From contig JAZDMJ010000042.1 of the NCBI GenBank assembly GCA_043801115.1, positions 1-9,386 of the forward strand: DNA of 9,386 nucleotides. The letters run 5' to 3'. The notes under the pieces were generated by a model, which searched no databases, had not been told where the DNA came from, and was given only the letters and a program-made list of their open reading frames with translations. A program made the position numbers and the translations under genes. Below are positions 1 through 7,488 of this stretch, in pieces (position 1 is the stretch's first letter; the number at the start of each line of letters is the position of its first letter). Source of the stretch: CAZHUN01 sp043801115. Its GTDB lineage: Archaea > Iainarchaeota > Iainarchaeia > Iainarchaeales > UBA10191.

Positions 1-4
1 CAAA

Positions 5-19
5 AAAAACGGCGTTTTT
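5..19. terminator. Short hairpin with T-run, possible terminator
   Basis: Arms AAAAAC and GTTTTT are perfect reverse complements around a 3-nt GGC loop, giving a 6-bp stem ending in five T. It sits at the window edge before the first promoter. It could end a gene lying to the left, and because it is A-rich on one side and T-rich on the other it could work in both directions. The stem is mostly A:T and weak, so this is a tentative call. Confidence 0.35.
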
Positions 20-27
20 GGCTCGGC

Positions 28-35
28 TTTAAATA
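28..35 (+). promoter_or_regulatory. TATA box for the DUF4382 lipoprotein gene
   Basis: TTTAAATA is centred about 26 nt before the ATG at 58. In archaea transcription starts roughly 25-30 nt after the TATA centre, so the transcript would begin at or next to the start codon (leaderless). No Shine-Dalgarno-like sequence precedes the ATG, which fits. Based on sequence match and spacing only. Confidence 0.6.
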
Positions 36-57
36 CCAGTTTAGCGCAGCTTTTGTC

Positions 58-717
58 ATGAAAGGAATTGTTTTCCTGTCCCTAGCAGTTCTGACCGCGC
101 TGTTATTGTTTGGATGCACGCAGTCGGGCGGAGAAAGCGCGACGGGAAGAGCCGTTGTTGCAATCGCCGACGCGGGCTCGGACTTGAACGATGTTTCGAG
201 TGTTGTCATTACAGTAACGAATGCGGAAGTGCATTCGGATGCGAACGGTTGGATTCAATTAATTGACCTGTCACCGAGCCCGGTGGCGGACAGCAGGCCA
301 TTTCCACCTCAAACATTTGACTTGGTGGAATTGAAAGAAAGCGGGCTGGCCCAAATTCTGGCGGACGCGAGTTTGCCGGAAGGAAGCTATCAGCAAATTC
401 GGTTGACGATTTCAGACGTGGCGGTTACCGATTCGAACGGCACGCACTCGGCCAAACTGCCTTCCGGAGTGTTAAAGTTTGCCGGCGGGTTTTCCGTGGA
501 TGCAAACTCTGTTTCCACTGCCGTGTTCGACTTTCAATTGGATGAAAGCCTGCACTTGACTGGAAGCGGGCAGTACATTTTCTCTCCCGTCATCCAGTTG
601 GAAACGCGCGAAGGCGCGCAAGTCGAAATCGAAGGAGACAACGTCCGAATTTCGGGCGGAAGCGTGAAAGACGATAAAAAAGTAGAAATGGACGAAAACG
701 GCGAAATAAGCGAATAA
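58..717 (+). CDS. DUF4382 domain-containing lipoprotein
   Basis: A 219-residue exported protein of unknown biochemical function. Residues 1-20 form a lipoprotein signal: MKG, a hydrophobic stretch, then the lipobox LLFGC with Cys20 as the predicted lipidated residue, so it should be anchored outside the membrane. Residues about 31-180 match the DUF4382 pattern as I know it: an opening beta strand (VVAIADAGSDL), 'VVITVTNAEVH...GWIQL', a 'FDLVELKESG' strand, 'LPEGSYQQIRL', 'SGVLKFAGGFSVD' and 'GQYIFSPVIQLE'. The last ~35 residues are charged and probably disordered. ATG 58 is chosen because it opens directly into the signal peptide and follows a well-placed TATA box. The gene is monocistronic, with its own promoter and a T-run after the stop. 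It sits beside a second lipoprotein with nearly the same lipobox, suggesting a shared cell-surface role (inference). The family assignment is fairly secure; the function is not known. Confidence 0.85.
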   Translation: MKGIVFLSLAVLTALLLFGCTQSGGESATGRAVVAIADAGSDLNDVSSVVITVTNAEVHSDANGWIQLIDLSPSPVADSRPFPPQTFDLVELKESGLAQILADASLPEGSYQQIRLTISDVAVTDSNGTHSAKLPSGVLKFAGGFSVDANSVSTAVFDFQLDESLHLTGSGQYIFSPVIQLETREGAQVEIEGDNVRISGGSVKDDKKVEMDENGEISE

Positions 718-731
718 GCGCAATGCCGTGC

Positions 732-736
732 TTTTT
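732..736 (+). terminator. T-run after the DUF4382 gene
   Basis: TTTTT lies 15 nt after the stop codon of the first lipoprotein gene. Short U-tracts without strong hairpins are typical archaeal termination signals. It is also part of an AT-rich stretch leading into the next promoter, so it may be coincidental. Confidence 0.3.
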
Positions 737-749
737 ATACCAAGAAAAG

Positions 750-757
750 TTTATAAA
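750..757 (+). promoter_or_regulatory. TATA box for the S8 protease gene
   Basis: TTTATAAA is centred about 27.5 nt upstream of the ATG at 781, again predicting a leaderless transcript. No ribosome binding site is visible before the ATG. A second AT-rich stretch (CTTTTTATA, 731-739) is too far away for the same start and is less like the archaeal consensus. Confidence 0.65.
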
Positions 758-780
758 GTTCAAATTCTTCGAATAATTGA

Positions 781-3700
781 ATGAAAACAATCGCTGTTTT
801 GTTCGTACTGCTGCTCGCATTGTTCTTGCTGTTCGGCTGCACGCAAGAGCCGAGCGGGGAAGCGGGAAGCAATGGTGGAATTCCGGCCGTTTCCCAATTT
901 GTTTTCGGCCCCACAACTAAAACATTCGCGACGAGCAATTTTGCAGAAAAAGAATCAAGCAATGTCATTGACGGAAAAGCGACCACTGTGTGGGCAAGCG
1001 CGTTGAGGGATTCGCAGCCAAGCGGAGCCGAAGTTCGACTGTTCATTGACTTGGGCGAGAACAATGACATCGCCCGCATCGATTTGGTCGTTCCGCCTGC
1101 TCTATCCGTCAATTCAAGCAAGCAGGACATTACGCTGTTCCCTTACAGTTTCTACATTGACGTAGTTCGGGAAGACTTCTCATCAGACGGAAAATTAAAA
1201 TACACTTATTTGATGGCAACCAAAAAGTCAGACAGTGATAATACGGACTCGAACCCCTACTGCGCCGCAACCAATTATCGTCCCACTGGAAAGTCAGTCT
1301 ACTCGTGCGTTCTCCCGACTGGAATCAAAGCGAGATACTTTCGAGTCATTGTAACGGGAATGGACCAGTTTCCGACAACCTCTCCAACGAGTGGAAAGTT
1401 TCAGGCACAAATCGCCGAAGCAAAAGTATTCGTGTATGGAACTCCAAAGACAGGGAAAAATTTCATCAAAATCTACGCTTCCAGTTCCGACCCAAACAAT
1501 GCGACCGTTACGTGGACGACAAGCAGTTCGCTCTCTTCCACCGCCAACTATACCGATCCTTGGAGTGCGCTAAACCAGACCGCGGTTGTGCAAGGGGGAA
1601 CGCGGATTGACCATTCAGTGGCGTTGAAAGTGAACCCCGAACAACCCTATTATGTGACGCCAAGCGGTTGCGACTCTCAAGGCTGTTATGCAGCCAGCAT
1701 GTTTGACAAAATCTTGGTCTACCCTGCCCAGGGATGGGACGCGAGCATTTCGATCCGAACCGCCAAAAGCGCGTACTTACCCGGAGAATCCATTGCACTC
1801 ACCGAATCAACGCAAACGTATGCCGGAGCGGAAAGCAACAACAAAATCGAGCTGGAATCTACCGCATCGAACAAAACTCTTTCCGAATTGTGGAACTCGG
1901 ACCAAAAATTTGCCGAAAATCAGGTCATCGTCAAAATCCGCCAGTCCGCGCTGGACCCCGATTCAGGAAAGATTGACGATATTTCCTCCGTGAAAGCAAA
2001 AGCGGACAAGTACGGGCTTTCGAAAAAGGAAAAATTGTTCAAATCGGACGACAAAGTAAAACAGAAAGAGGAAAAATCCGGCCTTGAAAATATATACATT
2101 TTCACATCTTCCAGTTCGATTGATGTTCAAAACGCAGTACGCGATTTGAAAAACGACCCCAACGTCGAATGGGCAGAACCCAATTATGTTTTGGGGCCGA
2201 TGCTCTCTCCCAACGACCCCAAATATTCCAACCAATTCCATCTTCCCCAGACGAAGACGGATGTGGCATGGGACACGACGCAGGGCAACCCGAATCTCGT
2301 TTTGGGAATCATCGACGCGGGCTTCGACCAGGACCACGAAGACCTGCCCGTCTCCCGCATGTGGAAAAACTCGGGAGAAATTCCCGGAAATGGAATCGAC
2401 GACGACCTCGATGGCTATATTGACGACGTGTACGGCTGGAATTTCGCGGCCGAAAACACGCAAATGGACGATGCATTGGGTCATGGGACCTACATGTTGG
2501 GAATCGCAGCGGCCAATACCAACAACTCAACGGGAGTGGCGGGAGAGTGCCCCAACTGTTCCCAAGTAATGAACTTGAAAGCGGGACAGGACAATGGTAG
2601 CATGTACACGAGCGACTTCGCCCAAGCCATTTATTATGGCGTCCAAAACGGGGCAAAAGTCATTAGCATCAGCTACGGGGGAGGAGACACTTCTGGAGAC
2701 CTTTCGCTGGAAAGGGATGCGGTCAACTACGCGTTCGCCAAAAACGTGCTCGTCGTGGCTAGCGCGGGAAACGAAGCTGGTGAAGTCAAAGACTATCCAG
2801 CCGGGCTTCGAAACACACTGGCCACGACTTCCGTCAACAGCTCGGACGGCATGGCCAGTTCCAGTTTCAATTACGGCGGATGGGTTGACCTTGCTGCCCT
2901 AGGAGACGGAGTATATGCAACATGGCCCAACCACCCAAACGGAGAATGCAGCTCTTGCACATACGGTGCCGCATATGGCGGAACGTCGCTCACCACTCCC
3001 CAAGTGGCCGGCGCGGCCATGCTCGCGCTCGCCCAACATCCCAACCTGAGCGTTGAACAATTGTACAGTCTCGTGCAGTCCAGCGTCAACTCCGAGCTCT
3101 CGCCCAGCGAGTTTGGCATTGGAAATTCTTACTACTTCGTCGGCAACGGGCGATTGGACGCTTCAAAAGCGGTTTCGTCCCAAATTTCGGACAATTTTCC
3201 CATCGCCGACTTGAAAAACAGCACCAGCAATTCCAACAACGACATCATCGACATTTTCGGAAAAGCCAAAGGAAACACGTTTTCCAGTTATACGCTCGAA
3301 TACGGAACCGGCGCATACCCAACCGCATGGAATGCAATCGGAACCTATTCAACTCCTGTCGTTAACGGAAAACTGGAATCGTGGAACGTTTCAGCACTTG
3401 CAGATGGACTGTACACCATCCGCCTCACTGTAACCAACTCAAACGGAGAACGCGCGACGGATCGGGCGCCTGTCGTATTGAAAGAGCTTCGAAAGTCCAA
3501 AATCAAAAACTGGGTCCAACAAGAAAAAACCGCCTATTTGACGATTTTCGTCAAAAACAATTCGACCGGCGAAATCACGCCCATCATTTCGAACCAAACA
3601 GAACAAATCCCCGCCGCAACCCAATGGTATTATGGAACATTTTCGCTCGGCGACGCCTGGAACACAGCAACTGGAGGCAATTTTTCGCTCTCGAAAGCGG

Positions 3701-4350
3701 GCAACTATTCCATCAACGCGGAACTGCGCGATTCAACAGGACAATTCATGCAAAATTTATACGGTCAACCTTTGACCGCCCTTTACAATTTCACAGTATT
3801 GAAAACCTGCACGGATTCGGATGCGGGCAGTGCAAAACCTGAAGAAACAAAAGGAAGCGTTACATACGTTGACGAAACTGGAACACAAACTATTCCGGAC
3901 GAGTGCACGGGCTCTGGGCTGGCAGTAAACGAGCAATGGTGTTACGAATCTCCTGCAGGGAGCGGAAACTTTGTGAACGGGACACAATCAATAAACTGTG
4001 CAAACGGCTGTTCGGACGGAGCGTGCAAAACAGCGCCTGCTCCCGCGCCCGTCTTTTCCGGAACGGTTGGTCTTACGATGGGAACGAGCGGGGACCGGTA
4101 CATTGAACCAGTTGATTCAAGCGGAAACGGAGTATGCCATGATATTGTAGTCAGTTGGGCCGGAAAGTACACCAAAATCAACAACAACTGCTACCCTCTC
4201 GTTTCAACAACAATCGTGGGCGACCTTGTCCAAAACAACGAACCCGCGCCATGCCCCGAAACTTGCAATGGTTGCGAAGCCATCAAAATCAGCACGCAAA
4301 ACGAAACCAGCGGAACACTCGAAATCTGGAACACTTCTTCCTGCGCGTAA
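781..4350 (+). CDS. Multidomain subtilisin-like (S8) serine protease, lipoprotein
   Basis: An 1189-residue secreted protease. Residues 1-20 are a lipoprotein signal with Cys20 (LLFGC). Domains read in order: 41-220, F5/8C (discoidin)-like beta sandwich; about 225-300, fibronectin III-like strand pattern (VTWTT...HSVALKV...YYV); 380-470, I9-like subtilase propeptide ending NVEWAEPNYV; about 480-795, the S8 catalytic domain. The triad is Asp512 (GIIDAGFD), His568 (GHGT) and Ser736 (GGTSLTTP), with oxyanion Asn664 (SAGNE). Residues 537-555 (NGIDDDLDGYIDDVYGWNF) are the acidic probable calcium-binding insert common in secreted subtilases. Residues 805-900 form a beta domain seen in many surface proteins (LEYGTGAYPTAW...LADGLYTIRLTV). 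From 1010 to the end lies a Cys-rich region with 12 Cys. All catalytic residues are present, so it should be active outside the cell. The propeptide is not N-terminal but follows two binding-type domains, so activation would release or rearrange them. Substrate unknown; surface-protein processing or host/prey interaction is inference. Confidence 0.92.
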   Translation: MKTIAVLFVLLLALFLLFGCTQEPSGEAGSNGGIPAVSQFVFGPTTKTFATSNFAEKESSNVIDGKATTVWASALRDSQPSGAEVRLFIDLGENNDIARIDLVVPPALSVNSSKQDITLFPYSFYIDVVREDFSSDGKLKYTYLMATKKSDSDNTDSNPYCAATNYRPTGKSVYSCVLPTGIKARYFRVIVTGMDQFPTTSPTSGKFQAQIAEAKVFVYGTPKTGKNFIKIYASSSDPNNATVTWTTSSSLSSTANYTDPWSALNQTAVVQGGTRIDHSVALKVNPEQPYYVTPSGCDSQGCYAASMFDKILVYPAQGWDASISIRTAKSAYLPGESIALTESTQTYAGAESNNKIELESTASNKTLSELWNSDQKFAENQVIVKIRQSALDPDSGKIDDISSVKAKADKYGLSKKEKLFKSDDKVKQKEEKSGLENIYIFTSSSSIDVQNAVRDLKNDPNVEWAEPNYVLGPMLSPNDPKYSNQFHLPQTKTDVAWDTTQGNPNLVLGIIDAGFDQDHEDLPVSRMWKNSGEIPGNGIDDDLDGYIDDVYGWNFAAENTQMDDALGHGTYMLGIAAANTNNSTGVAGECPNCSQVMNLKAGQDNGSMYTSDFAQAIYYGVQNGAKVISISYGGGDTSGDLSLERDAVNYAFAKNVLVVASAGNEAGEVKDYPAGLRNTLATTSVNSSDGMASSSFNYGGWVDLAALGDGVYATWPNHPNGECSSCTYGAAYGGTSLTTPQVAGAAMLALAQHPNLSVEQLYSLVQSSVNSELSPSEFGIGNSYYFVGNGRLDASKAVSSQISDNFPIADLKNSTSNSNNDIIDIFGKAKGNTFSSYTLEYGTGAYPTAWNAIGTYSTPVVNGKLESWNVSALADGLYTIRLTVTNSNGERATDRAPVVLKELRKSKIKNWVQQEKTAYLTIFVKNNSTGEITPIISNQTEQIPAATQWYYGTFSLGDAWNTATGGNFSLSKAGNYSINAELRDSTGQFMQNLYGQPLTALYNFTVLKTCTDSDAGSAKPEETKGSVTYVDETGTQTIPDECTGSGLAVNEQWCYESPAGSGNFVNGTQSINCANGCSDGACKTAPAPAPVFSGTVGLTMGTSGDRYIEPVDSSGNGVCHDIVVSWAGKYTKINNNCYPLVSTTIVGDLVQNNEPAPCPETCNGCEAIKISTQNETSGTLEIWNTSSCA

Positions 4351-4354
4351 CGCG

Positions 4355-4362
4355 GTTTTTAA
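4355..4362 (+). promoter_or_regulatory. TATA-like box for alaS operon, overlapping a T-rich tail of the protease gene
   Basis: GTTTTTAA is centred about 28.5 nt before the alaS ATG at 4387. This repeats the spacing seen at the other leaderless starts in the window, although the box is a weaker TATA match. The same stretch (TTTTT at 4356-4360 and TTTT at 4366-4369) directly follows the protease stop codon and could act as a U-tract terminator. Both roles are possible. Confidence 0.45.
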
Positions 4363-4386
4363 CTCTTTTCCACCTATTCAACCCCT

Positions 4387-6180
4387 ATGATTTCATCCAA
4401 AACAGTGCGGGACAAGTACTTGCAATACTTTACAGAAAAAGGCCACGCCGTCATTCCTTCGGCCTCGCTCATTCCCGAAAACGACCCTTCCGTTCTCTTT
4501 ACAACCGCGGGAATGCACCCGCTCGTTCCCTACTTGTTGGGAGAAAAGCACCCGGTGGGAAAAAGGCTCGCGGATTCGCAAAAGTGCGTTCGAACCACGG
4601 ACATTGACATGGTGGGAGACCAGTGGCATTTGAGCTTTTTCGAAATGCTGGGCAATTGGAGCTTGGGAGACTATTTCAAAAAAGACGCCATTGAATACAG
4701 TTTCGAATTTTTGACGTCCAAAAAGTGGATTGGATTCGATTCGAAGCGCATTTTTGTTTCAGTGTTCGAAGGGGACCAGGATGCTCCGCGCGACGAAGAG
4801 AGCGCGAAAGTGTGGAAATCGCTTGGCATTCCGGAAGAGCACATTTTCTTTTTTCCCAAAAGCGAAAACTGGTGGGGACTGCCGGGAAAAGGGCCGTGCG
4901 GCCCGTGCACGGAAATCTTCTATGATACGGGAAAACCATACTGTTCCAAGGGAAAAGGCGCCAAAGTGGGACAGTGCAATCCGTCGTGCGGTTGCGGAAA
5001 GTTTTCCGAACTGGGAAACAACGTGTTCATGGAATACTTCCGGCGCGAGGACGGGAGTTTGGAAAAACTGGAGCAGAAAAACGTGGACTTTGGAGGAGGA
5101 CTGGAACGAATTGTTGCAATCGCGAACGGATTGGACAATGTGTTCGAAACAGACTTGTTCCGCCCGATTTTCGACAAAGTGGGAGAGCTCGCTTCGAACA
5201 AAAATTTGCATTCGCAGCGAATCGTTTGCGATCATTTGAAGGCGGCAGTATTCATTTTGGGAGACGAGAAGGGAATCGTCCCCTCGAACGTGGACCAGGG
5301 ATATGTGCTGCGCCGCTTGATTCGAAGAGCCGTAAGGCACGGGCGCATTTTGGGCATTAGACACAATTTTTGCGCTCAAGTGGGCAAAGAAGTTGTCAAA
5401 CTGTACGCTTCTGTTTTTCCCGAAATTTCGAAAAATGCGAAGCGCATTGAAAGCGAACTGGAAAAGGAAGAAACCAAATTCAGACAAACCTTGGAAAAGG
5501 GCTTGACTCTTACAAAAAAGTTCAGTGCGGATGCCATATTGGTTTCGGGAAAAACCGCTTTTGATTTGTACCAGAGTTACGGCTTTCCCATTGAAATGAC
5601 GGAAGAAATCGCCGCGGAAAAGGGACTGAAGGTGGATTTGAAAGCGTTTCACGCGCTGTTGGAAGAACACCAAAAACTTTCGCGCAAGGGGGCGGAGCAG
5701 AAGTTCAAAGGAGGGCTTGCTGACTCCCAACACGAAACCGTTCAACTGCACACGGCCGCGCACTTGCTGGTCGAAGCACTGCGCAGAGTGGTGGGAAAGC
5801 ATGTAACGCCAAAAGGGGCAAATATTACGGCGGAAAGACTGCGCTTCGACTTTTCCAATCCCAAAAAACTGAGCGCAGAGCAGTTGAAAAAAGTGGAAGA
5901 ATTGGTCAACGAGCAAATCCGCAATGGATTGGAAGTCAAGATGGAAATTCTTCCACTGGAAGAAGCAAAAAAGAGCGGAGCGTACGGAGTGTTCGATTCC
6001 AAGTACGGAGAGAAAGTGAAAGTGTACACGATTTGGAATCCCGTTTCGAGGGAAGTTTTTTCGAAGGAGATTTGCGGCGGGCCGCACGTGGAAAATTTGA
6101 AAGAATTGGGCAGTTTTAAGATTTTGAAAGAGGAAAGCGTTTCCGCGGGCGTTCGAAGAATCAAGGCGGTGCTCGAATGA
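4387..6180 (+). CDS. alaS: Alanyl-tRNA synthetase, short form lacking the C-Ala domain
   Basis: Charges tRNA-Ala with alanine in the cytoplasm. The class II core is complete: motif 2 is FFEMLGNWSLGDYFK (84-98) preceded by Arg69, the GPCGPC turn is at 169-174, and motif 3 is GGGLER (236-241) after VD. A Cys cluster (C186, C197, C201, C203) between motifs 2 and 3 may bind zinc. The editing domain that removes mischarged Ser/Gly is present with all four metal ligands: H455 and H459 (HTAAH), C563 and H567 (CGGPH). The protein ends at residue 597 just after this domain (SAGVRRIKAVLE), whereas typical bacterial and archaeal enzymes are about 870-960 residues and continue with a coiled coil and C-Ala. 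Nothing after the stop resembles C-Ala in any frame, so this is a natural short form, not a frameshift. Wording such as WWGLPGKGPCGPC and CGGPHVENLKELG resembles CPR bacterial enzymes more than archaeal ones (from memory). First gene of an operon. Confidence 0.95.
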   Translation: MISSKTVRDKYLQYFTEKGHAVIPSASLIPENDPSVLFTTAGMHPLVPYLLGEKHPVGKRLADSQKCVRTTDIDMVGDQWHLSFFEMLGNWSLGDYFKKDAIEYSFEFLTSKKWIGFDSKRIFVSVFEGDQDAPRDEESAKVWKSLGIPEEHIFFFPKSENWWGLPGKGPCGPCTEIFYDTGKPYCSKGKGAKVGQCNPSCGCGKFSELGNNVFMEYFRREDGSLEKLEQKNVDFGGGLERIVAIANGLDNVFETDLFRPIFDKVGELASNKNLHSQRIVCDHLKAAVFILGDEKGIVPSNVDQGYVLRRLIRRAVRHGRILGIRHNFCAQVGKEVVKLYASVFPEISKNAKRIESELEKEETKFRQTLEKGLTLTKKFSADAILVSGKTAFDLYQSYGFPIEMTEEIAAEKGLKVDLKAFHALLEEHQKLSRKGAEQKFKGGLADSQHETVQLHTAAHLLVEALRRVVGKHVTPKGANITAERLRFDFSNPKKLSAEQLKKVEELVNEQIRNGLEVKMEILPLEEAKKSGAYGVFDSKYGEKVKVYTIWNPVSREVFSKEICGGPHVENLKELGSFKILKEESVSAGVRRIKAVLE

Positions 6181-6716
6181 CTGCAGCGCATTCGAAAAAA
6201 CCCGTTCGAAAAAGTATCCTTTCCCAAAATAGTCGGACAAAATCGGGAACGCTCGCGAAGCGAACAGGACAAAAGAGAAACATTAGAATCGAATGCCGGA
6301 ACAAAAAGTGGGGGGTTTTCATCGAAGAGCCGGACAGAGAATTCATTCCGTTCAAAAACGTTGAAAGAATGGCATGGTTCTTTCGCGTCCGAACCGACTG
6401 GAGGACCGCCATTGTGGAATGTTTCAAGAAAAATTTTGGAAAACAGACCGCAAGCGATTTTGTCAAGCGGGCCGCTTACACTTATTTCAGACAGAACCAA
6501 CTCGTATTGTCCATTTATCCAATCAACATTCCCATCGTCAGCGCCAAACTCTATCCTACAACGCCGGCCAACGACAAGCGGCGCCAGAATTTGGATCTCT
6601 TGATGAAAACATACCATTTGGACTTGAACGACGTTCAAAAAATCGAAGACCGTTCGACTGCCGAACTCCAAAAAGGAAAAAACGTCGGATTCAATTACAA
6701 TTATATTCCCCACTAA
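6177..6716 (+). CDS. Hypothetical basic protein, translationally coupled to alaS
   Basis: A 179-residue protein I do not recognise. The ATG overlaps the alaS stop in an ATGA arrangement, so it is very likely co-transcribed and translationally coupled, which supports this start. The first ~40 residues are strongly basic and low in hydrophobics (KKPVRKS...TLAKRTGQKR), probably flexible and possibly nucleic-acid binding. From about residue 37 there is a compact beta/alpha pattern (IRIECRNKKWGVFIEE, then helices around MAWFFRVRTDW and SDFVKRAAYTYFR). The tail carries QKGKNVGFNYNYIPH. There is no signal peptide, membrane segment or catalytic motif I can name. Its basic charge and position behind a tRNA synthetase would fit an RNA- or DNA-associated role, but that is inference only. 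Confidence 0.75.
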   Translation: MTAAHSKKPVRKSILSQNSRTKSGTLAKRTGQKRNIRIECRNKKWGVFIEEPDREFIPFKNVERMAWFFRVRTDWRTAIVECFKKNFGKQTASDFVKRAAYTYFRQNQLVLSIYPINIPIVSAKLYPTTPANDKRRQNLDLLMKTYHLDLNDVQKIEDRSTAELQKGKNVGFNYNYIPH

Positions 6717-6721
6717 GGTGA
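6717..6721 (+). promoter_or_regulatory. Ribosome binding site deciding a GTG start
   Basis: GGTGA, complementary to the archaeal 16S 3' end (GGAGGTGAT-type site), begins directly after the stop codon of the preceding gene and ends 4 nt before GTG at 6726. It supports the GTG as the true start and matches the rule that internal operon genes here use Shine-Dalgarno sites while first genes are leaderless. Confidence 0.6.
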
Positions 6722-6725
6722 AAGA

Positions 6726-7487
6726 GTGAACTGGAATTTCAAGAGGCGCCCGCCGCCCAAATCCTACTACCAGACCGAACACTTGAAACCGCTCCAACCC
6801 AAAATAGTCCAAATGCTTTGCGCGGGAAAAACTCCGACCCAGATTTCCGAACACTTGAACGGGCGCGACAAGATTGGCTTGGCGACGAGCACTCTCAATT
6901 TTTTCTTGAAAGAGCACGTTTGGGGCTCCAATTTTCCCGCCGAACAGCGCCACGCGTTTGCCGAAAAACTCTTCGAAGAAGGGGAAAGCGAGGCCAAAAT
7001 TATGGAAAAAACCGGCCTTTCCTTTCAAGAAGTTTCCGCAATTCGAGAACACCGCAGAAAGCAATTCATTCAAGAAATCGACAAGCCGGCCGGAAAAATC
7101 GAATCCATTGAAGTAAAAACCAAGACCGGGACTTTTCTGCACTATAACAAAAAAAATTATGCTTCCACCCTCGCCGGAATGCAAGACTTTGTCCGCAAGA
7201 CCGGCGAATACATGTATGCCGTCCAATTTTTGCAAAAAAAGGGAAAAATCAGGGAAGCCATCCGACTGGCCAACTCGTTTCCCAAAGTCGAACGCGAAGA
7301 AAACCACTTTTTCCTGCTTTGGAAAAACAAGCACGTCTACTTCGTCATGCCCGAACAATTGGAATACTTGCATGAGGACGACTTGATTGCCAAGCAAACG
7401 CGCAAAATCATCAAAACTCTCGGAATGACGGAAGAATCGTTCGCCTCGTACGTTGCAGAAAGACTCAAAGAGCATGGGAGCGAGTGA
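6726..7487 (+). CDS. Hypothetical protein with two HTH-like segments
   Basis: A 253-residue cytoplasmic protein starting at GTG with a GGTGA site. I do not recognise the family. Residues 20-65 read as a homeodomain-like helix-turn-helix unit (IVQMLCAGKTPTQISEHLN..., then a putative recognition helix STLNFFLKEHV). Residues 78-112 look like a second, degenerate unit (FAEKLFEEGESEAKIMEKTGLSFQEVSAIREH). The N-terminus is basic and proline-rich (KRRPPPK). The C-terminal half (about 125-250) has no motif I can name: beta-like FLHYNKKNY and HFFLLWKNKHVYFVM, with helices between. A DNA-binding role is inferred from the HTH-like pattern alone. It lies 9 nt after the preceding gene and 1 nt before a putative metalloprotease, so the three probably act together. 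Alternatively, the helices could be protein-protein modules. Confidence 0.75.
   Translation: MNWNFKRRPPPKSYYQTEHLKPLQPKIVQMLCAGKTPTQISEHLNGRDKIGLATSTLNFFLKEHVWGSNFPAEQRHAFAEKLFEEGESEAKIMEKTGLSFQEVSAIREHRRKQFIQEIDKPAGKIESIEVKTKTGTFLHYNKKNYASTLAGMQDFVRKTGEYMYAVQFLQKKGKIREAIRLANSFPKVEREENHFFLLWKNKHVYFVMPEQLEYLHEDDLIAKQTRKIIKTLGMTEESFASYVAERLKEHGSE
7476..7480 (+). promoter_or_regulatory. Ribosome binding site for the metalloprotease-like gene
   Basis: GGGAG lies within the end of the preceding gene, 8 nt before ATG 7489. This spacing is ideal and favours ATG 7489 over the upstream in-frame TTG (7453) and ATG (7474), both of which lie deeper inside the preceding coding region. Confidence 0.5.
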
Positions 7488-7488
7488 A

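Noticed and set aside
4155..4607. A 150-codon + strand frame bridging the protease and alaS
   Set aside because: It overlaps the Cys-rich end of the protease and the first catalytic residues of alaS in another frame, crosses the alaS promoter, and has no domain pattern.
6178..6716. Frameshifted remnant of the missing AlaRS C-terminal domain
   Set aside because: The sequence after the alaS stop codes for an unrelated basic protein that starts with a clean ATGA overlap; no C-Ala-like motif is visible in any frame there.
7453..7488. Upstream TTG start for the metalloprotease-like gene
   Set aside because: It would overlap the preceding gene by 35 nt and lacks a ribosome binding site; ATG 7489 has GGGAG at 8 nt and fits the tight operon spacing.
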